A stretch of DNA of 10,931 nucleotides, from positions 1 through 10,931 of the forward strand of contig CAKUME010000018.1 of the NCBI GenBank assembly GCA_934667575.1, written 5' to 3'. Source of the stretch: an uncultured Eubacteriales bacterium (GTDB taxonomy: Bacteria; Bacillota; Clostridia; Oscillospirales; Acutalibacteraceae). A program made the translations under genes and the position numbers. Positions 1 to 6,762 of the stretch are shown here, piece after piece (the stretch's first letter is position 1; each line of letters opens with the position of its first letter). The notes beneath the pieces are model-generated. The model saw only the letters and a list, made by a program, of their open reading frames with translations, was not told the origin of the DNA and searched no databases.

Positions 1-243
1 GCGGTGTTTTTGGCATCGGACTGCGCGGAACGCACGCTGCGCAACGCGCGGCGCATTGCGGCGGAGTGCGGCGCGCAGGCGCTGGATCTGCCGTGCACCC
101 GCGCGCAGCTCGGGCACGCGATCGGCTGCCCGCCCACCGGTGTGGCTGCGATTCAAAATCGCGGGCTGGCGCAAAAGGCGTGCGCGCTGCTTGCCGCCCA
201 AAGCCCGGCGGGGTGCAACGAGAATCAAGGAGGTAATGACTGA
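1..243 (+). CDS. ylxQ: YlxQ-like L7Ae/L30e-family RNA-binding protein, 3' part
   Basis: Only the C-terminal 80 residues are present; the frame is open from base 1, so the true start lies upstream. The fragment reads VFLASDCAE near its start and LGHAIGCPPTGVAAI at about residues 37-51. This is the pattern of the L7Ae/L30e/S12e/Gadd45 fold as found in YlxQ (KxLVLLASDAS... ELGxAIGK... VAVxDxGFA). Members of this fold bind kink-turn RNA, and YlxQ sits between ylxR and infB in the nusA operon of Firmicutes. That context is matched here, because infB follows directly: the TGA stop at 241-243 shares its last base with the infB ATG, so translational coupling is likely. The C-terminal tail after the domain is short and Asn/Gly-rich. 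Family assignment is good; the precise RNA target is unknown. Confidence 0.85.
   Translation, partial: AVFLASDCAERTLRNARRIAAECGAQALDLPCTRAQLGHAIGCPPTGVAAIQNRGLAQKACALLAAQSPAGCNENQGGND
227..234 (+). promoter_or_regulatory. Ribosome binding site of infB
   Basis: AAGGAGGT lies 8 nt before the ATG at 243. It is a full match to the anti-Shine-Dalgarno sequence and sits inside the last codons of ylxQ. It supports ATG 243 as the start; the directly following ATG at 246 would also be in reach, so the first residue may be either of the two Met codons. Confidence 0.8.
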
Positions 244-2837
244 TGATGATAAAATATCGGCTCGGCGAGGTCGCCAAGGATTTGAACAAAACCAACAAAG
301 AGGTGGCGGAAACGCTGAACGAGTATACCGGTCAGCTCAAAAAGCCGGCCGCGTCGCTGGATGAATCGGAGCTGAATGTGATTTTTGATGCGTTCACCAA
401 GCAGGCCGAGGTGCCGAGCTTTGATGAATATTTCAGCCATCGGGACGAATCGGCCGCACCGGAACAAAAGCCCGCGGAGCGCACGGCTCCGGCCGAAGCA
501 CCCGCTGCACCCCAGCCTGCCCCGGCCGAAAAACCGGCCGAGAAGCCGGCGGAGAAACCGGCAGAAAAACAGCCCGAGCCCAAACCGGCGGCTCCGGCGG
601 CTGAGTCCAAACCGGCCGAACAGCAGCCCGAGCGCCGCGAAAAGCCCGCCGCCCGGCCGCAGGAGCCGCGTGCGGCACGCCCGAACAACGCGCAAAAGCC
701 GGAGAATAAACCGGCCAAAGCGCAGAAAAATAATCATGCGCCCGCAGCGGCGCGCCCGAACAATGCGCAAAAGCCCAACCGCCCTGCCAAGCTGCAGAAC
801 GGCCGTCCGCAGCCGCAAAAAAGCGGCGCGCCGGTGCAGGCCACGCCCGAAAACGGCGATTATCGCCGCCCGGTGCGCATTGTGGACACCCGCACCAGCA
901 ATGTGGAAATTGAAAAATACAATGAAAAATACGACCGCATGGCCTACGACAAGGTGCGCACCGAAACCACCGCGGCCAAGCAGAAGCTGAACCAGCGCTC
1001 GCGCCAGGATCGCGGCCGCCCGCGTTCCCGCAAGGAAACCGAGCAGGAGCGGCTGCGCCGCATCGCGCTGGAGCGCCAGAAAAAGCCGATGACCATCACG
1101 GTGCCCGAGGAGATCACGGTGGGCGAGCTGGCGCTGCGCCTCAAGGCGACCGCCGCCGAGGTCATCAAAAAGCTCATTGCGCTCGGCAGCTTTGTCACGG
1201 TGAACGACGTGATCGACTTTGACACCGCGTCGCTCGTCGCAATGGAATTTAATGCCAAAGTGGAAAAAGAAGTGGTCGTGACCATCGAAGACCGCATCAT
1301 TGACGACAGCGAAGACACCGACGAAAACCTGGTGCCGCGCGCGCCGGTGGTGGTGGTGATGGGCCATGTGGACCACGGCAAGACCTCGCTGCTCGACGCC
1401 ATTCGCCACGCGCATGTCACCTCCACCGAAGCGGGCGGCATCACGCAGCACATCGGCGCCTATCGCGTGCACATTCACGACCGCGACATCACCTTCCTCG
1501 ACACGCCCGGCCACGCGGCGTTCACCACCATGCGCGCCCGCGGTGCGCAGGTGACGGATATCGCCGTGCTGGTGGTGGCCGCCGACGACGGCATCATGCC
1601 GCAAACCGTGGAAGCCATCAACCATGCCAAGGCGGCGGGCGTTTCCATCATTGTGGCGATCAATAAAATGGATAAACCGCACGCGAACCCCGACCAGGTG
1701 AAGCAGCAGCTCACCGAATATGAGCTGGTGCCCGAGGAGTGGGGCGGCGACGTGCCGTGCATTCCGGTGTCGGCCGTGACCAAGCAGGGCATCGACGATC
1801 TGCTCGAAATGATCACGCTGGTGGCCGACATGAAGGAACTCAAGGCGAACCCCGACCGCGCGGCCAAGGGCACCGTGATCGAGGCGCGGCTGGATAAGGG
1901 CAAGGGCCCCATTGCCACGGTGCTGGTGCAAAACGGCACGCTGCATGCGGGCGACATTATCGTGGCAGGCACCACCGTGGGCCGTGTGCGCGCGATGACC
2001 GACGACCGCGGCCGCAAGGTGGAGCAGGCGGGTCCGAGCGTGCCGGTGGAGATCACCGGCCTTGACGACGTGCCGGTGGGCGGCGACATCTTCAACGTGG
2101 TGAGCGACGAACGGCTCGCGCGCGAGTTGGTGGAGCAGCGCCGCAACGCGCTCAAGGAAGAGGCCTTTAACGCCCAAACCAAGGTCACGCTGGATAATCT
2201 GTTCGATCAGATGCAGCAGGGCGAAATGAAGGAGCTCAAGATCATTGTGAAGGCCGACGTGCAGGGCTCGGTGGAAGCGGTGAAGCAGTCGCTCGAAAAG
2301 CTCAGCAACGACGAGGTGCGCGTGAACGTGATCCACAGCGGCGTGGGCGCGGTGAGCGAATCGGATGTGATGCTCGCCAACGCCTCCAACGCCATCATCG
2401 TGGGCTTCAACGTGCGGCCCGACCCGGTGGCCGAAGAAAACGCCAAGCGCGACGGCGTGGATATGCGCCTGTATCGCATCATCTACGACTGCATCAACGA
2501 AATTGAATCCGCCATGAAGGGCATGCTCGCGCCCAAACAGCGCGAAGTGGCGCTCGGGCGTGCGGAGTGCCGCCAGGTGTATCATGTGTCCAACGTGGGC
2601 ACCGTGGCGGGCTGCTATGTGCTCGACGGCAAGATCACCCGCGCCGCGCAGCTGCGCATTGTGCGCGACGGCATTGTGATCGCCGACGACAAGATCGTTT
2701 CGCTGCGCCGGTTCAAGGACGATGTGAAAGAAGTGGCGCAGGGCTATGAGTGCGGCATCGGTTTGGAGCGCTTCAACGACCTCAAGGAGGGCGACATTTT
2801 TGAAGCCTACACGATCGAGGAATACCGCGAAGACTAA
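243..2837 (+). CDS. infB: Translation initiation factor IF-2
   Basis: IF-2 is the GTPase that brings initiator fMet-tRNA to the 30S subunit and promotes 50S joining. The 864-residue product has the full domain series. An N-terminal IF2_N module covers about residues 1-53. A Pro/Ala/Lys/Glu-rich linker (about 70-205) and a basic stretch follow, then a second IF2_N module at about 281-335. The G domain shows GHVDHGKT at 374-381 (P loop), DTPGH at 420-424, NKMD at 474-477 and SAV at 510-512. An EF-Tu-like domain II spans about 541-620. Domain III begins near DNLFDQM at 651, and the fMet-tRNA-binding C-terminal domain starts near MKGMLAP at 758. All GTPase motifs are intact. It is coupled to ylxQ by a one-base overlap and followed by rbfA after 17 nt. 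The linker is unusually repetitive but otherwise typical of GC-rich Firmicutes IF-2. The assignment is certain. Confidence 0.99.
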   Translation: MMIKYRLGEVAKDLNKTNKEVAETLNEYTGQLKKPAASLDESELNVIFDAFTKQAEVPSFDEYFSHRDESAAPEQKPAERTAPAEAPAAPQPAPAEKPAEKPAEKPAEKQPEPKPAAPAAESKPAEQQPERREKPAARPQEPRAARPNNAQKPENKPAKAQKNNHAPAAARPNNAQKPNRPAKLQNGRPQPQKSGAPVQATPENGDYRRPVRIVDTRTSNVEIEKYNEKYDRMAYDKVRTETTAAKQKLNQRSRQDRGRPRSRKETEQERLRRIALERQKKPMTITVPEEITVGELALRLKATAAEVIKKLIALGSFVTVNDVIDFDTASLVAMEFNAKVEKEVVVTIEDRIIDDSEDTDENLVPRAPVVVVMGHVDHGKTSLLDAIRHAHVTSTEAGGITQHIGAYRVHIHDRDITFLDTPGHAAFTTMRARGAQVTDIAVLVVAADDGIMPQTVEAINHAKAAGVSIIVAINKMDKPHANPDQVKQQLTEYELVPEEWGGDVPCIPVSAVTKQGIDDLLEMITLVADMKELKANPDRAAKGTVIEARLDKGKGPIATVLVQNGTLHAGDIIVAGTTVGRVRAMTDDRGRKVEQAGPSVPVEITGLDDVPVGGDIFNVVSDERLARELVEQRRNALKEEAFNAQTKVTLDNLFDQMQQGEMKELKIIVKADVQGSVEAVKQSLEKLSNDEVRVNVIHSGVGAVSESDVMLANASNAIIVGFNVRPDPVAEENAKRDGVDMRLYRIIYDCINEIESAMKGMLAPKQREVALGRAECRQVYHVSNVGTVAGCYVLDGKITRAAQLRIVRDGIVIADDKIVSLRRFKDDVKEVAQGYECGIGLERFNDLKEGDIFEAYTIEEYRED
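522..776 (+). repeat. Short coding repeats in the IF-2 linker
   Basis: Four tandem PAEK units (residues 94-109, bases 522-569) are encoded with mixed synonymous codons. The nonapeptide ARPNNAQKP then occurs twice, at bases 675-701 and 750-776, with synonymous differences between the copies. These are low-complexity segments of the disordered linker between the two IF2_N modules. The codon differences argue against a very recent duplication or an assembly artefact. Confidence 0.8.
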
Positions 2838-2838
2838 C

Positions 2839-2845
2839 AAAGGAG
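2839..2845 (+). promoter_or_regulatory. Ribosome binding site selecting the TTG start of rbfA
   Basis: AAAGGAG lies 9 nt before TTG 2855, directly after the infB stop codon. No ATG or GTG in this frame fits the RbfA N-terminus, so this site decides the TTG start. Confidence 0.8.
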
Positions 2846-2854
2846 CGGATCGAA

Positions 2855-3220
2855 TTGCCCAGTTATAAATTGCAGCGCGACACCGAAGACATCCGCCGCG
2901 AGCTGACCGACATTTTTCGCCAGCTCAAGGATCCGCGGGTGGCGGGCACCATGCTCAGCATTGTGCGGGTGGAGCTCAGCAACGACCATTCCTACTGCAA
3001 GGTGTATGTGAGCGCGCTCGAGGGAATGGCGCGCGCCCAAAAGGCGGCCGAGGGGCTGAACAACGCCGCGGGCTTTGTGCACAACGAGCTGCGCGCGCGG
3101 CTGTCGCTGCGCCATGTGCCCACAATGGTTTTTGCCGCGACCGATTCGATTGAATACAGCGCGGAAATTTCCCGCAAAATTGAAGAGCTCAAAAAAGAGG
3201 ACGAGGCGCGCGGGGAATAA
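2855..3220 (+). CDS. rbfA: 30S ribosome-binding factor A
   Basis: RbfA is a small KH-like protein that binds the immature 30S subunit near the 5' helix of 16S rRNA and helps its late maturation and cold adaptation. The product is 121 residues, a normal length. It begins with a TTG start that matches the usual N-terminus (MPSYKLQRDTEDIRREL). Family hallmarks are visible: LKDPRV near residues 26-31, the VRVELSNDHSYCKVYVS strand region, and the C-terminal segment with VPTMVFAATDSIEYS followed by an acidic/basic tail. It lies 17 nt after infB, and the infB-rbfA pairing is conserved across bacteria. A strong terminator follows 29 nt after the stop codon, so rbfA appears to end this transcription unit. 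No anomalies seen. Confidence 0.97.
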   Translation: MPSYKLQRDTEDIRRELTDIFRQLKDPRVAGTMLSIVRVELSNDHSYCKVYVSALEGMARAQKAAEGLNNAAGFVHNELRARLSLRHVPTMVFAATDSIEYSAEISRKIEELKKEDEARGE

Positions 3221-3249
3221 TCCGCCCGCCCGCGGCCGGTTCCCCATGC

Positions 3250-3306
3250 ACAGCGGTAATGGCAACACGCAAACCGGCGCAGCCGGAGCCATTGCCGCTG
3301 TTTTTT
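3250..3306 (+). terminator. Intrinsic terminator after rbfA
   Basis: A 14-bp stem pairs 3250-3263 (ACAGCGGTAATGGC) with 3288-3301 (GCCATTGCCGCTGT), with one G-U pair and no mismatch. The 24-nt loop holds a second small hairpin (CCGGC/GCCGG around 3273-3286). The stem runs directly into a six-T tract at 3301-3306. This is a strong Rho-independent terminator in form. Its place between rbfA and nrnA is notable because these genes are usually co-transcribed in Firmicutes. Confidence 0.88.
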
Positions 3307-3332
3307 GCAAAACGAACCGCCGCGCAAAGCAT

Positions 3333-3357
3333 TTGGCATAAAAACCTAATATACAAT
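3333..3357 (+). promoter_or_regulatory. Weak promoter candidate upstream of nrnA
   Basis: After the rbfA terminator the spacer turns AT-rich. TTGGCA at 3333-3338 resembles a -35, and TAATAT (3347-3352) or TACAAT (3352-3357) could be a -10. The spacing is only 8 or 13 nt, well below the usual 16-18, so this is not a good sigma-A promoter by sequence. A promoter is expected somewhere in 3307-3450 if the terminator is efficient, and this is the best candidate by eye. The rest of the 3307-3450 spacer shows nothing else recognisable. Confidence 0.25.
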
Positions 3358-3451
3358 GAACCGTGAAATGGCAGAAATTTCCAACATGATGCATTCCATG
3401 GGTGAGAATCACGCAGACGCACAAAAAACGAGCTGCAAAATTTGATGATAC

Positions 3452-3458
3452 GAGGGAG
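3452..3458 (+). promoter_or_regulatory. Ribosome binding site of nrnA
   Basis: GAGGGAG lies 6 nt before ATG 3465. It favours this start over the upstream in-frame GTG at 3402, which has no such site. Confidence 0.7.
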
Positions 3459-3464
3459 ATCCCG

Positions 3465-4436
3465 ATGGCGAACATTTCTCTGCAACAGGCCGCCGCGCTG
3501 CTGCGCAGCCATGGCCGCATCCGCATTTTAACGCATCAGTCGCCCGACGGCGACACGCTGGGCAGCGCAGGCGCGCTTTGCCTGGGGCTTCGCGCGCTGG
3601 GCAAGCAGGCGCAGTTTGTGTGCGCCGACCCCATTCCGGCCAAATACGACGCGATGTTGGGCGGCATTGCGCCGCAGGCGTTTGAGCCGGATCTGATCGT
3701 GGCGGTGGACGTGGCCGACGCGGCGCTGCTGGGCGACGGGCTGGCGGAATACGCGCAGTGCACCGACCTGTGCCTGGACCATCACGGTTCCAACACCGGC
3801 TGGGCGCGCGCCACGGTGGTGGACGCTGCGGCGGCCGCCGCGTGCGAGGTCATTGCGGCGCTGCTCAGGCTGCTGGGCGCGGCGCGTACGCCGGCGATCG
3901 CGAACTGCCTGTATACCGGCTTGTGCACCGACACCGGCTGCTTCCGCTATTCCAACACCACGCCGCGCACCCTGCGACTGGCCGCCGAGCTGATGGAGAA
4001 CGGCGCAAACGCGGCGGAAATCAACCTGCAAATGTTCGAGATCAAGTCGCAGGGGCGGCTGCGGCTGGAACGCGCGGCGCTGGAGCACCTGACCTATGCG
4101 TTCGGCGGGCAGGCGGCGCTGCTCGTGCTCACGCGGCACACGCTCGACGAAGTGGGTGCGCGCGACGAAGACCTCGAGGGTCTGGCGTCGCTGCCGCGCA
4201 ACATTGAGGGCGTGCGCGTGGGCTTCACGCTCAAGGAACGCACGCCGGGCGAGTTCCGCATTTCGGTGCGCTCGGACGCCAGCGTGAACGCATCGGCACT
4301 TTGCCGCACGCTGGGCGGCGGCGGCCATCCCTGCGCCGCAGGCTGCAAGCTCGCGGGCAGCGCCGACGAAGTGACGGCGCGCTTGCTCGCCGCGGCAGCG
4401 CCGTTTTTGACTGCCGAAGGGAGCGACCGCGCGTGA
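3465..4436 (+). CDS. nrnA: DHH/DHHA1-family oligoribonuclease and pAp phosphatase (NrnA)
   Basis: NrnA degrades short RNA oligonucleotides (nanoRNAs) and removes the 3' phosphate of pAp; in Firmicutes it takes the place of E. coli Orn and CysQ. The 323-residue product has the metal-binding motifs of the DHH phosphoesterase superfamily. HQSPDGD is at residues 24-30, a VAVDVAD segment follows, DHH is at 105-107, and CTDTGCFR has its Asp at 156. The C-terminal DHHA1 domain carries GGGGH at 284-288, which contacts the substrate. ATG 3465 is chosen for its GAGGGAG site and because the protein then begins directly with the first helix of the domain. Its TGA stop overlaps the truB GTG start (GTGA at 4433-4436). 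Codon 22 is TTA, the only in-frame TTA among all genes of the window. NrnA fits functionally beside PNPase, which leaves the short RNA ends that NrnA removes. Confidence 0.95.
   Translation: MANISLQQAAALLRSHGRIRILTHQSPDGDTLGSAGALCLGLRALGKQAQFVCADPIPAKYDAMLGGIAPQAFEPDLIVAVDVADAALLGDGLAEYAQCTDLCLDHHGSNTGWARATVVDAAAAAACEVIAALLRLLGAARTPAIANCLYTGLCTDTGCFRYSNTTPRTLRLAAELMENGANAAEINLQMFEIKSQGRLRLERAALEHLTYAFGGQAALLVLTRHTLDEVGARDEDLEGLASLPRNIEGVRVGFTLKERTPGEFRISVRSDASVNASALCRTLGGGGHPCAAGCKLAGSADEVTARLLAAAAPFLTAEGSDRA
4417..4423 (+). promoter_or_regulatory. Ribosome binding site selecting the GTG start of truB
   Basis: AAGGGAG inside the nrnA 3' end lies 9 nt before GTG 4433. It decides the truB start, since the frame is open far upstream within nrnA. 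Confidence 0.7.
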
Positions 4437-5353
4437 CGGGCATTCTGATTTTGGACAAACCGCAAAAGTTCACGTCGTTCGACGCGGTGGCGGTGCTGCG
4501 CCGCCTGTGCGGCACACGCAAAATCGGCCACACCGGCACGCTCGACCCCATGGCGACGGGCGTGCTGCCCATTTTGGTGGGCGGAGCCACGCGCGCGGCC
4601 GAACTGCTGCCCGACACCGGCAAGGCCTATCGGGCGTCGTTCCGGCTCGGGCTGCGCACCGACACGCAGGATATTTGGGGCCAAGTGCGGCAGGAATCGC
4701 CGTTTTGCGTGTCGGCGGCGCAGCTCGAAGCGGCGTGCGCCCCGCTGCGCGGCGATATTATGCAGGTGCCGCCCATGATGTCGGCCATTCGGCAAAACGG
4801 CGTGCGGCTCTACGATCTGGCGCGGCAGGGCGTGGAGGTGGCGCGCGACGCGCGGCCGGTCACGGTGTCGGAGCTCACGGTGGAATCGTTTTTGCCGGCC
4901 GACGGCACGGGCGAGCTGACCATTCGGTGCTCCAAGGGCACCTATGTGCGCACGCTGATCGCCGACCTGGGCGACGCGCTGGGCTGCGGCGCGGTGATGA
5001 CCGCCCTGCGCCGCACCGAAGCCTGCGGGTTTACACTGGCCGATGCGATCTCGCTCGAAACGGCGCGGGCGCTTGCGGCGGAAAACCGGCTGGCCGCGCA
5101 GCTGCGCCCGGTGGAATCGCTGTTTGCGTCGCTGCCGGTCATCGCGGTCACGCCCGCGCAGGCCACGCGCTTTGCCAACGGCGGCGCGCTCGCGTTTGAC
5201 CGATTGCCTGCGCGCCGGGCGCTGCCCAACGGGGCGCGCTATCGGGTGTGCACGCAGGCGGGCGTGTTTTTGGGGCTGGGGGAGGCCGACGGCGCGCAGC
5301 AGGAGCTGAAAATGCGCCGCCTGTTTTTGCCCGAAGCCGCGAAAGGAGAGTGA
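4433..5353 (+). CDS. truB: tRNA pseudouridine(55) synthase
   Basis: TruB isomerises U55 in the T-loop of nearly all tRNAs and acts as a tRNA-folding chaperone. The 306-residue product starts VTGILILDKP, the standard family N-terminus. It holds the catalytic motif GHTGTLDPMATG with the nucleophile Asp at residue 38. Further conserved segments are KAYRASFRLGLRTDTQD, VPPMMSAI and RCSKGTYVRTLIADLG. A C-terminal PUA-like domain (about residues 235-300) ends in LKMRRLFLP. GTG 4433 overlaps the nrnA stop by 4 nt, a typical sign of translational coupling. The frame is open back to 4301, but that extension lies wholly within nrnA and matches nothing in TruB. ribF follows 6 nt after the stop. All key residues are present. 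Confidence 0.98.
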   Translation: MTGILILDKPQKFTSFDAVAVLRRLCGTRKIGHTGTLDPMATGVLPILVGGATRAAELLPDTGKAYRASFRLGLRTDTQDIWGQVRQESPFCVSAAQLEAACAPLRGDIMQVPPMMSAIRQNGVRLYDLARQGVEVARDARPVTVSELTVESFLPADGTGELTIRCSKGTYVRTLIADLGDALGCGAVMTALRRTEACGFTLADAISLETARALAAENRLAAQLRPVESLFASLPVIAVTPAQATRFANGGALAFDRLPARRALPNGARYRVCTQAGVFLGLGEADGAQQELKMRRLFLPEAAKGE

Positions 5354-5359
5354 CCCCGC

Positions 5360-6268
5360 ATGGAGATCCTGCACCGGCCGGAACGGTCGGACGTACCCAC
5401 CGCCATTGCGCTTGGCGGATTCGACGGCCTGCACCGGGGGCATCAGGCGGTGCTTCGGGCGGCGCTCGGCGACCCGGCTCTGTGTTCCGCCGTGTTCACC
5501 TTTGACAGTCTGCCGCAGGTGAAGCACAATCGGCGGCTGATGTCGGCCGCCATGCAGCAGTCGCTGCTCGCACAAATGGGCTTTGCGCGGATCTATCGGG
5601 CCGATTTTCACGCGCTGCACGCCATGTCGCCCGAATCGTTTGTCACGGAGCTGCTCGCCAAGCGGCTGCGCACAAAAAAGATCAGCTGCGGCTTTAACTA
5701 TCGCTTTGGCTACCAAGGCGCGGGCGACAGCGCACTGCTGCAAAAGCTGTGCGCGCCGCTGGGCATTGCGGTCGCGGTGGTGCAGCCGGTGATGGCCGAA
5801 GGCGCGCCGGTGAGCTCCACCCGCATTCGCACGCTGATGGAGCAGGGCGAAGCGGAGGCCGCCGCGGCGCTGCTGGGGCGGCCCTTTGCGATCGATTTTG
5901 CCGTGTCGCACGGCCGCGAGCTGGGGCGCACCATCGGCATGCCCACGATCAATCAGGTGTTTCCCGACGATTTTGTGCTGCCGCGGTTTGGGGTGTATGC
6001 CTCGGTGGCGGTGGTGAACGGGCGGCGCTATGCGGGCGTGACGAACGTGGGCGTGAAGCCCACGGTGGGCGCGGAGCGGCCGCTGGCCGAAACGAACATT
6101 CTCGGCTTTGCGGACGACCTCTACGGCCAATGCATTCCGCTCGAGCTGCACCATTTTCTGCGCCCGGAGCAAAAGTTCCCGTCGGTGGCGGCGCTGGGCG
6201 CGCAAATGGCGCGCGACCGGGCGCACGCGGCGGCGCTGCTCGGGGAATCGGGCGCGCTGCGCGGGTGA
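5360..6268 (+). CDS. ribF: Bifunctional riboflavin kinase / FAD synthetase
   Basis: RibF makes FMN from riboflavin and then FAD from FMN, using ATP in both steps. The 302-residue product has both modules. The N-terminal nucleotidyltransferase-like FMN adenylyltransferase shows GGFDGLHRGHQ at residues 19-29 and SSTRIR at 152-157. The C-terminal flavokinase has GRTIGMPTIN, whose last four residues are 195-198, then FGVY and VTNVGVKPTVG. Two small departures from the commonest motifs are visible: GGFDG in place of GNFDG, and PTIN in place of PTAN. The metal-binding Thr and Asn of the latter are retained, so both activities are expected. AAAGGAG at 5342-5348, inside the truB end, lies 11 nt before ATG 5360. 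The truB-ribF pairing is standard in bacteria. No hairpin with a T tract follows the gene, so read-through into rpsO is possible. Confidence 0.97.
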   Translation: MEILHRPERSDVPTAIALGGFDGLHRGHQAVLRAALGDPALCSAVFTFDSLPQVKHNRRLMSAAMQQSLLAQMGFARIYRADFHALHAMSPESFVTELLAKRLRTKKISCGFNYRFGYQGAGDSALLQKLCAPLGIAVAVVQPVMAEGAPVSSTRIRTLMEQGEAEAAAALLGRPFAIDFAVSHGRELGRTIGMPTINQVFPDDFVLPRFGVYASVAVVNGRRYAGVTNVGVKPTVGAERPLAETNILGFADDLYGQCIPLELHHFLRPEQKFPSVAALGAQMARDRAHAAALLGESGALRG

Positions 6269-6295
6269 AAAATCCGAAAAAATCCGCCCAGGGGC

Positions 6296-6324
6296 TTTAC
6301 AAATCAAATGGTTTGTGTTATACT
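6296..6324 (+). promoter_or_regulatory. Sigma-A-type promoter of rpsO(-pnp)
   Basis: TTTACA (6296-6301) and TATACT (6319-6324) are 17 nt apart, each one mismatch from consensus. TG at 6316-6317 gives an extended -10. The transcript would begin near 6331, leaving a leader of about 100 nt before rpsO. Confidence 0.85.
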
Positions 6325-6330
6325 ATACAA

Positions 6331-6433
6331 GTCAGTTTTGTACCCTTTTTCGGTTCCAGGGTTGCGCCCCGATCGGGGATGTACACCTGCCTGCTACTGA
6401 AATTGAGGAATATATGAAAGAGGTGTCTTCACT
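6331..6433 (+). promoter_or_regulatory. Structured rpsO mRNA leader, candidate S15 control site
   Basis: Three pairings can be read by eye. TGTAC (6339-6343) pairs with GTACA (6381-6385). CCCC-GATC-GGGG (6367-6378) forms a small hairpin between them. ACACCT (6383-6388) pairs with AGGTGT (6421-6426), which covers the rpsO Shine-Dalgarno GAGGTG (6420-6425). The first and third pairings share bases 6383-6385, so they exclude one another at the ends. S15 represses its own translation through leader RNAs of differing structure in several bacterial groups, so a control role is plausible here, but binding by S15 is inferred only from position. Confidence 0.5.
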
Positions 6434-6697
6434 ATGCTGAAGGAAGAAAAAACCGCCATTATCCAGGAATATGCGACCCATGAGGGCGACACCGGTTCGC
6501 CGGAGGTTCAGGTTGCAGTGCTCACCCACCGCATCAACAGCCTCACGGAGCATCTCAAAGCCCATCCCAAGGATCACCATTCCCGCCGCGGCCTGCTCAA
6601 GATGGTCGGCCAGCGCCGCAACCTGCTCGGTTATCTCGCAAAAGTGGATATCGAGCGCTATCGTGCGCTGATCGCCAAACTCGGCATCCGTAAATAA
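6434..6697 (+). CDS. rpsO: 30S ribosomal protein S15
   Basis: S15 binds the three-way junction of helices 20-22 in the central domain of 16S rRNA and is an early assembly protein of the 30S platform. The 87-residue product is of normal length and carries the whole family signature. HEGDTGSPEVQVAVLTHRI is followed by LTEHLK, HSRRGLLKMVGQRRNLLGYL, and the C-terminal YRALIAKLGIRK. ATG 6434 has GAGGTG at 6420-6425, 8 nt upstream. It has its own strong promoter and a folded leader, and is followed by a terminator-like hairpin before pnp, the same order as in many bacteria. No anomaly in the protein. Confidence 0.99.
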   Translation: MLKEEKTAIIQEYATHEGDTGSPEVQVAVLTHRINSLTEHLKAHPKDHHSRRGLLKMVGQRRNLLGYLAKVDIERYRALIAKLGIRK

Positions 6698-6713
6698 TTC
6701 CGGTTTTTGAACG

Positions 6714-6749
6714 AGGCAGGCCGCGCAAGCAGCCTGCCTTCGGGCTTTT
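6714..6749 (+). terminator. Terminator-like hairpin between rpsO and pnp
   Basis: AGGCAGGC (6714-6721) pairs perfectly with GCCTGCCT (6732-6739) around a 10-nt loop. The T tract is displaced: TTCGGGC separates the stem from TTTT at 6746-6749. A 3-bp GCC-TTCG-GGC hairpin can form directly before those Ts. It may be a leaky terminator that sets the rpsO to pnp ratio, or simply a processing or stabilising 3' stem-loop. The off-register T run lowers confidence. Confidence 0.5.
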
Positions 6750-6762
6750 CATTTCCTTCTTT

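Noticed and set aside
939..1091. Internal starts giving a shorter IF-2 form (ATG 939 or ATG 1089)
   Set aside because: Shorter IF-2 forms exist in some bacteria, but neither codon has a convincing ribosome binding site here.
225..2840. An 871-codon open frame on the minus strand covering all of infB
   Set aside because: It is codon-aligned with infB, so it stays open only because infB lacks TTA, CTA and TCA codons. Its His-rich, low-complexity product resembles no family, whereas infB has every expected motif.
3402..3464. Upstream GTG start extending nrnA by 21 residues
   Set aside because: No ribosome binding site before GTG 3402 and the extra residues do not resemble NrnA; ATG 3465 has GAGGGAG at good distance.
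4301..4432. Upstream extension of the truB frame
   Set aside because: The extension lies inside nrnA and encodes an Arg-rich shadow; the TruB N-terminus VTGILILDKP begins at GTG 4433.
6269..6295. Repeated AAAAATCCG after ribF as a terminator or regulatory repeat
   Set aside because: Two short A-rich copies with no stem and no T run; too small to support a function.
4094..6307. A 737-codon minus-strand frame across truB and ribF
   Set aside because: Same codon-aligned shadow effect; it crosses a gene boundary on the other strand and yields an Arg/His-rich product without recognisable domains.
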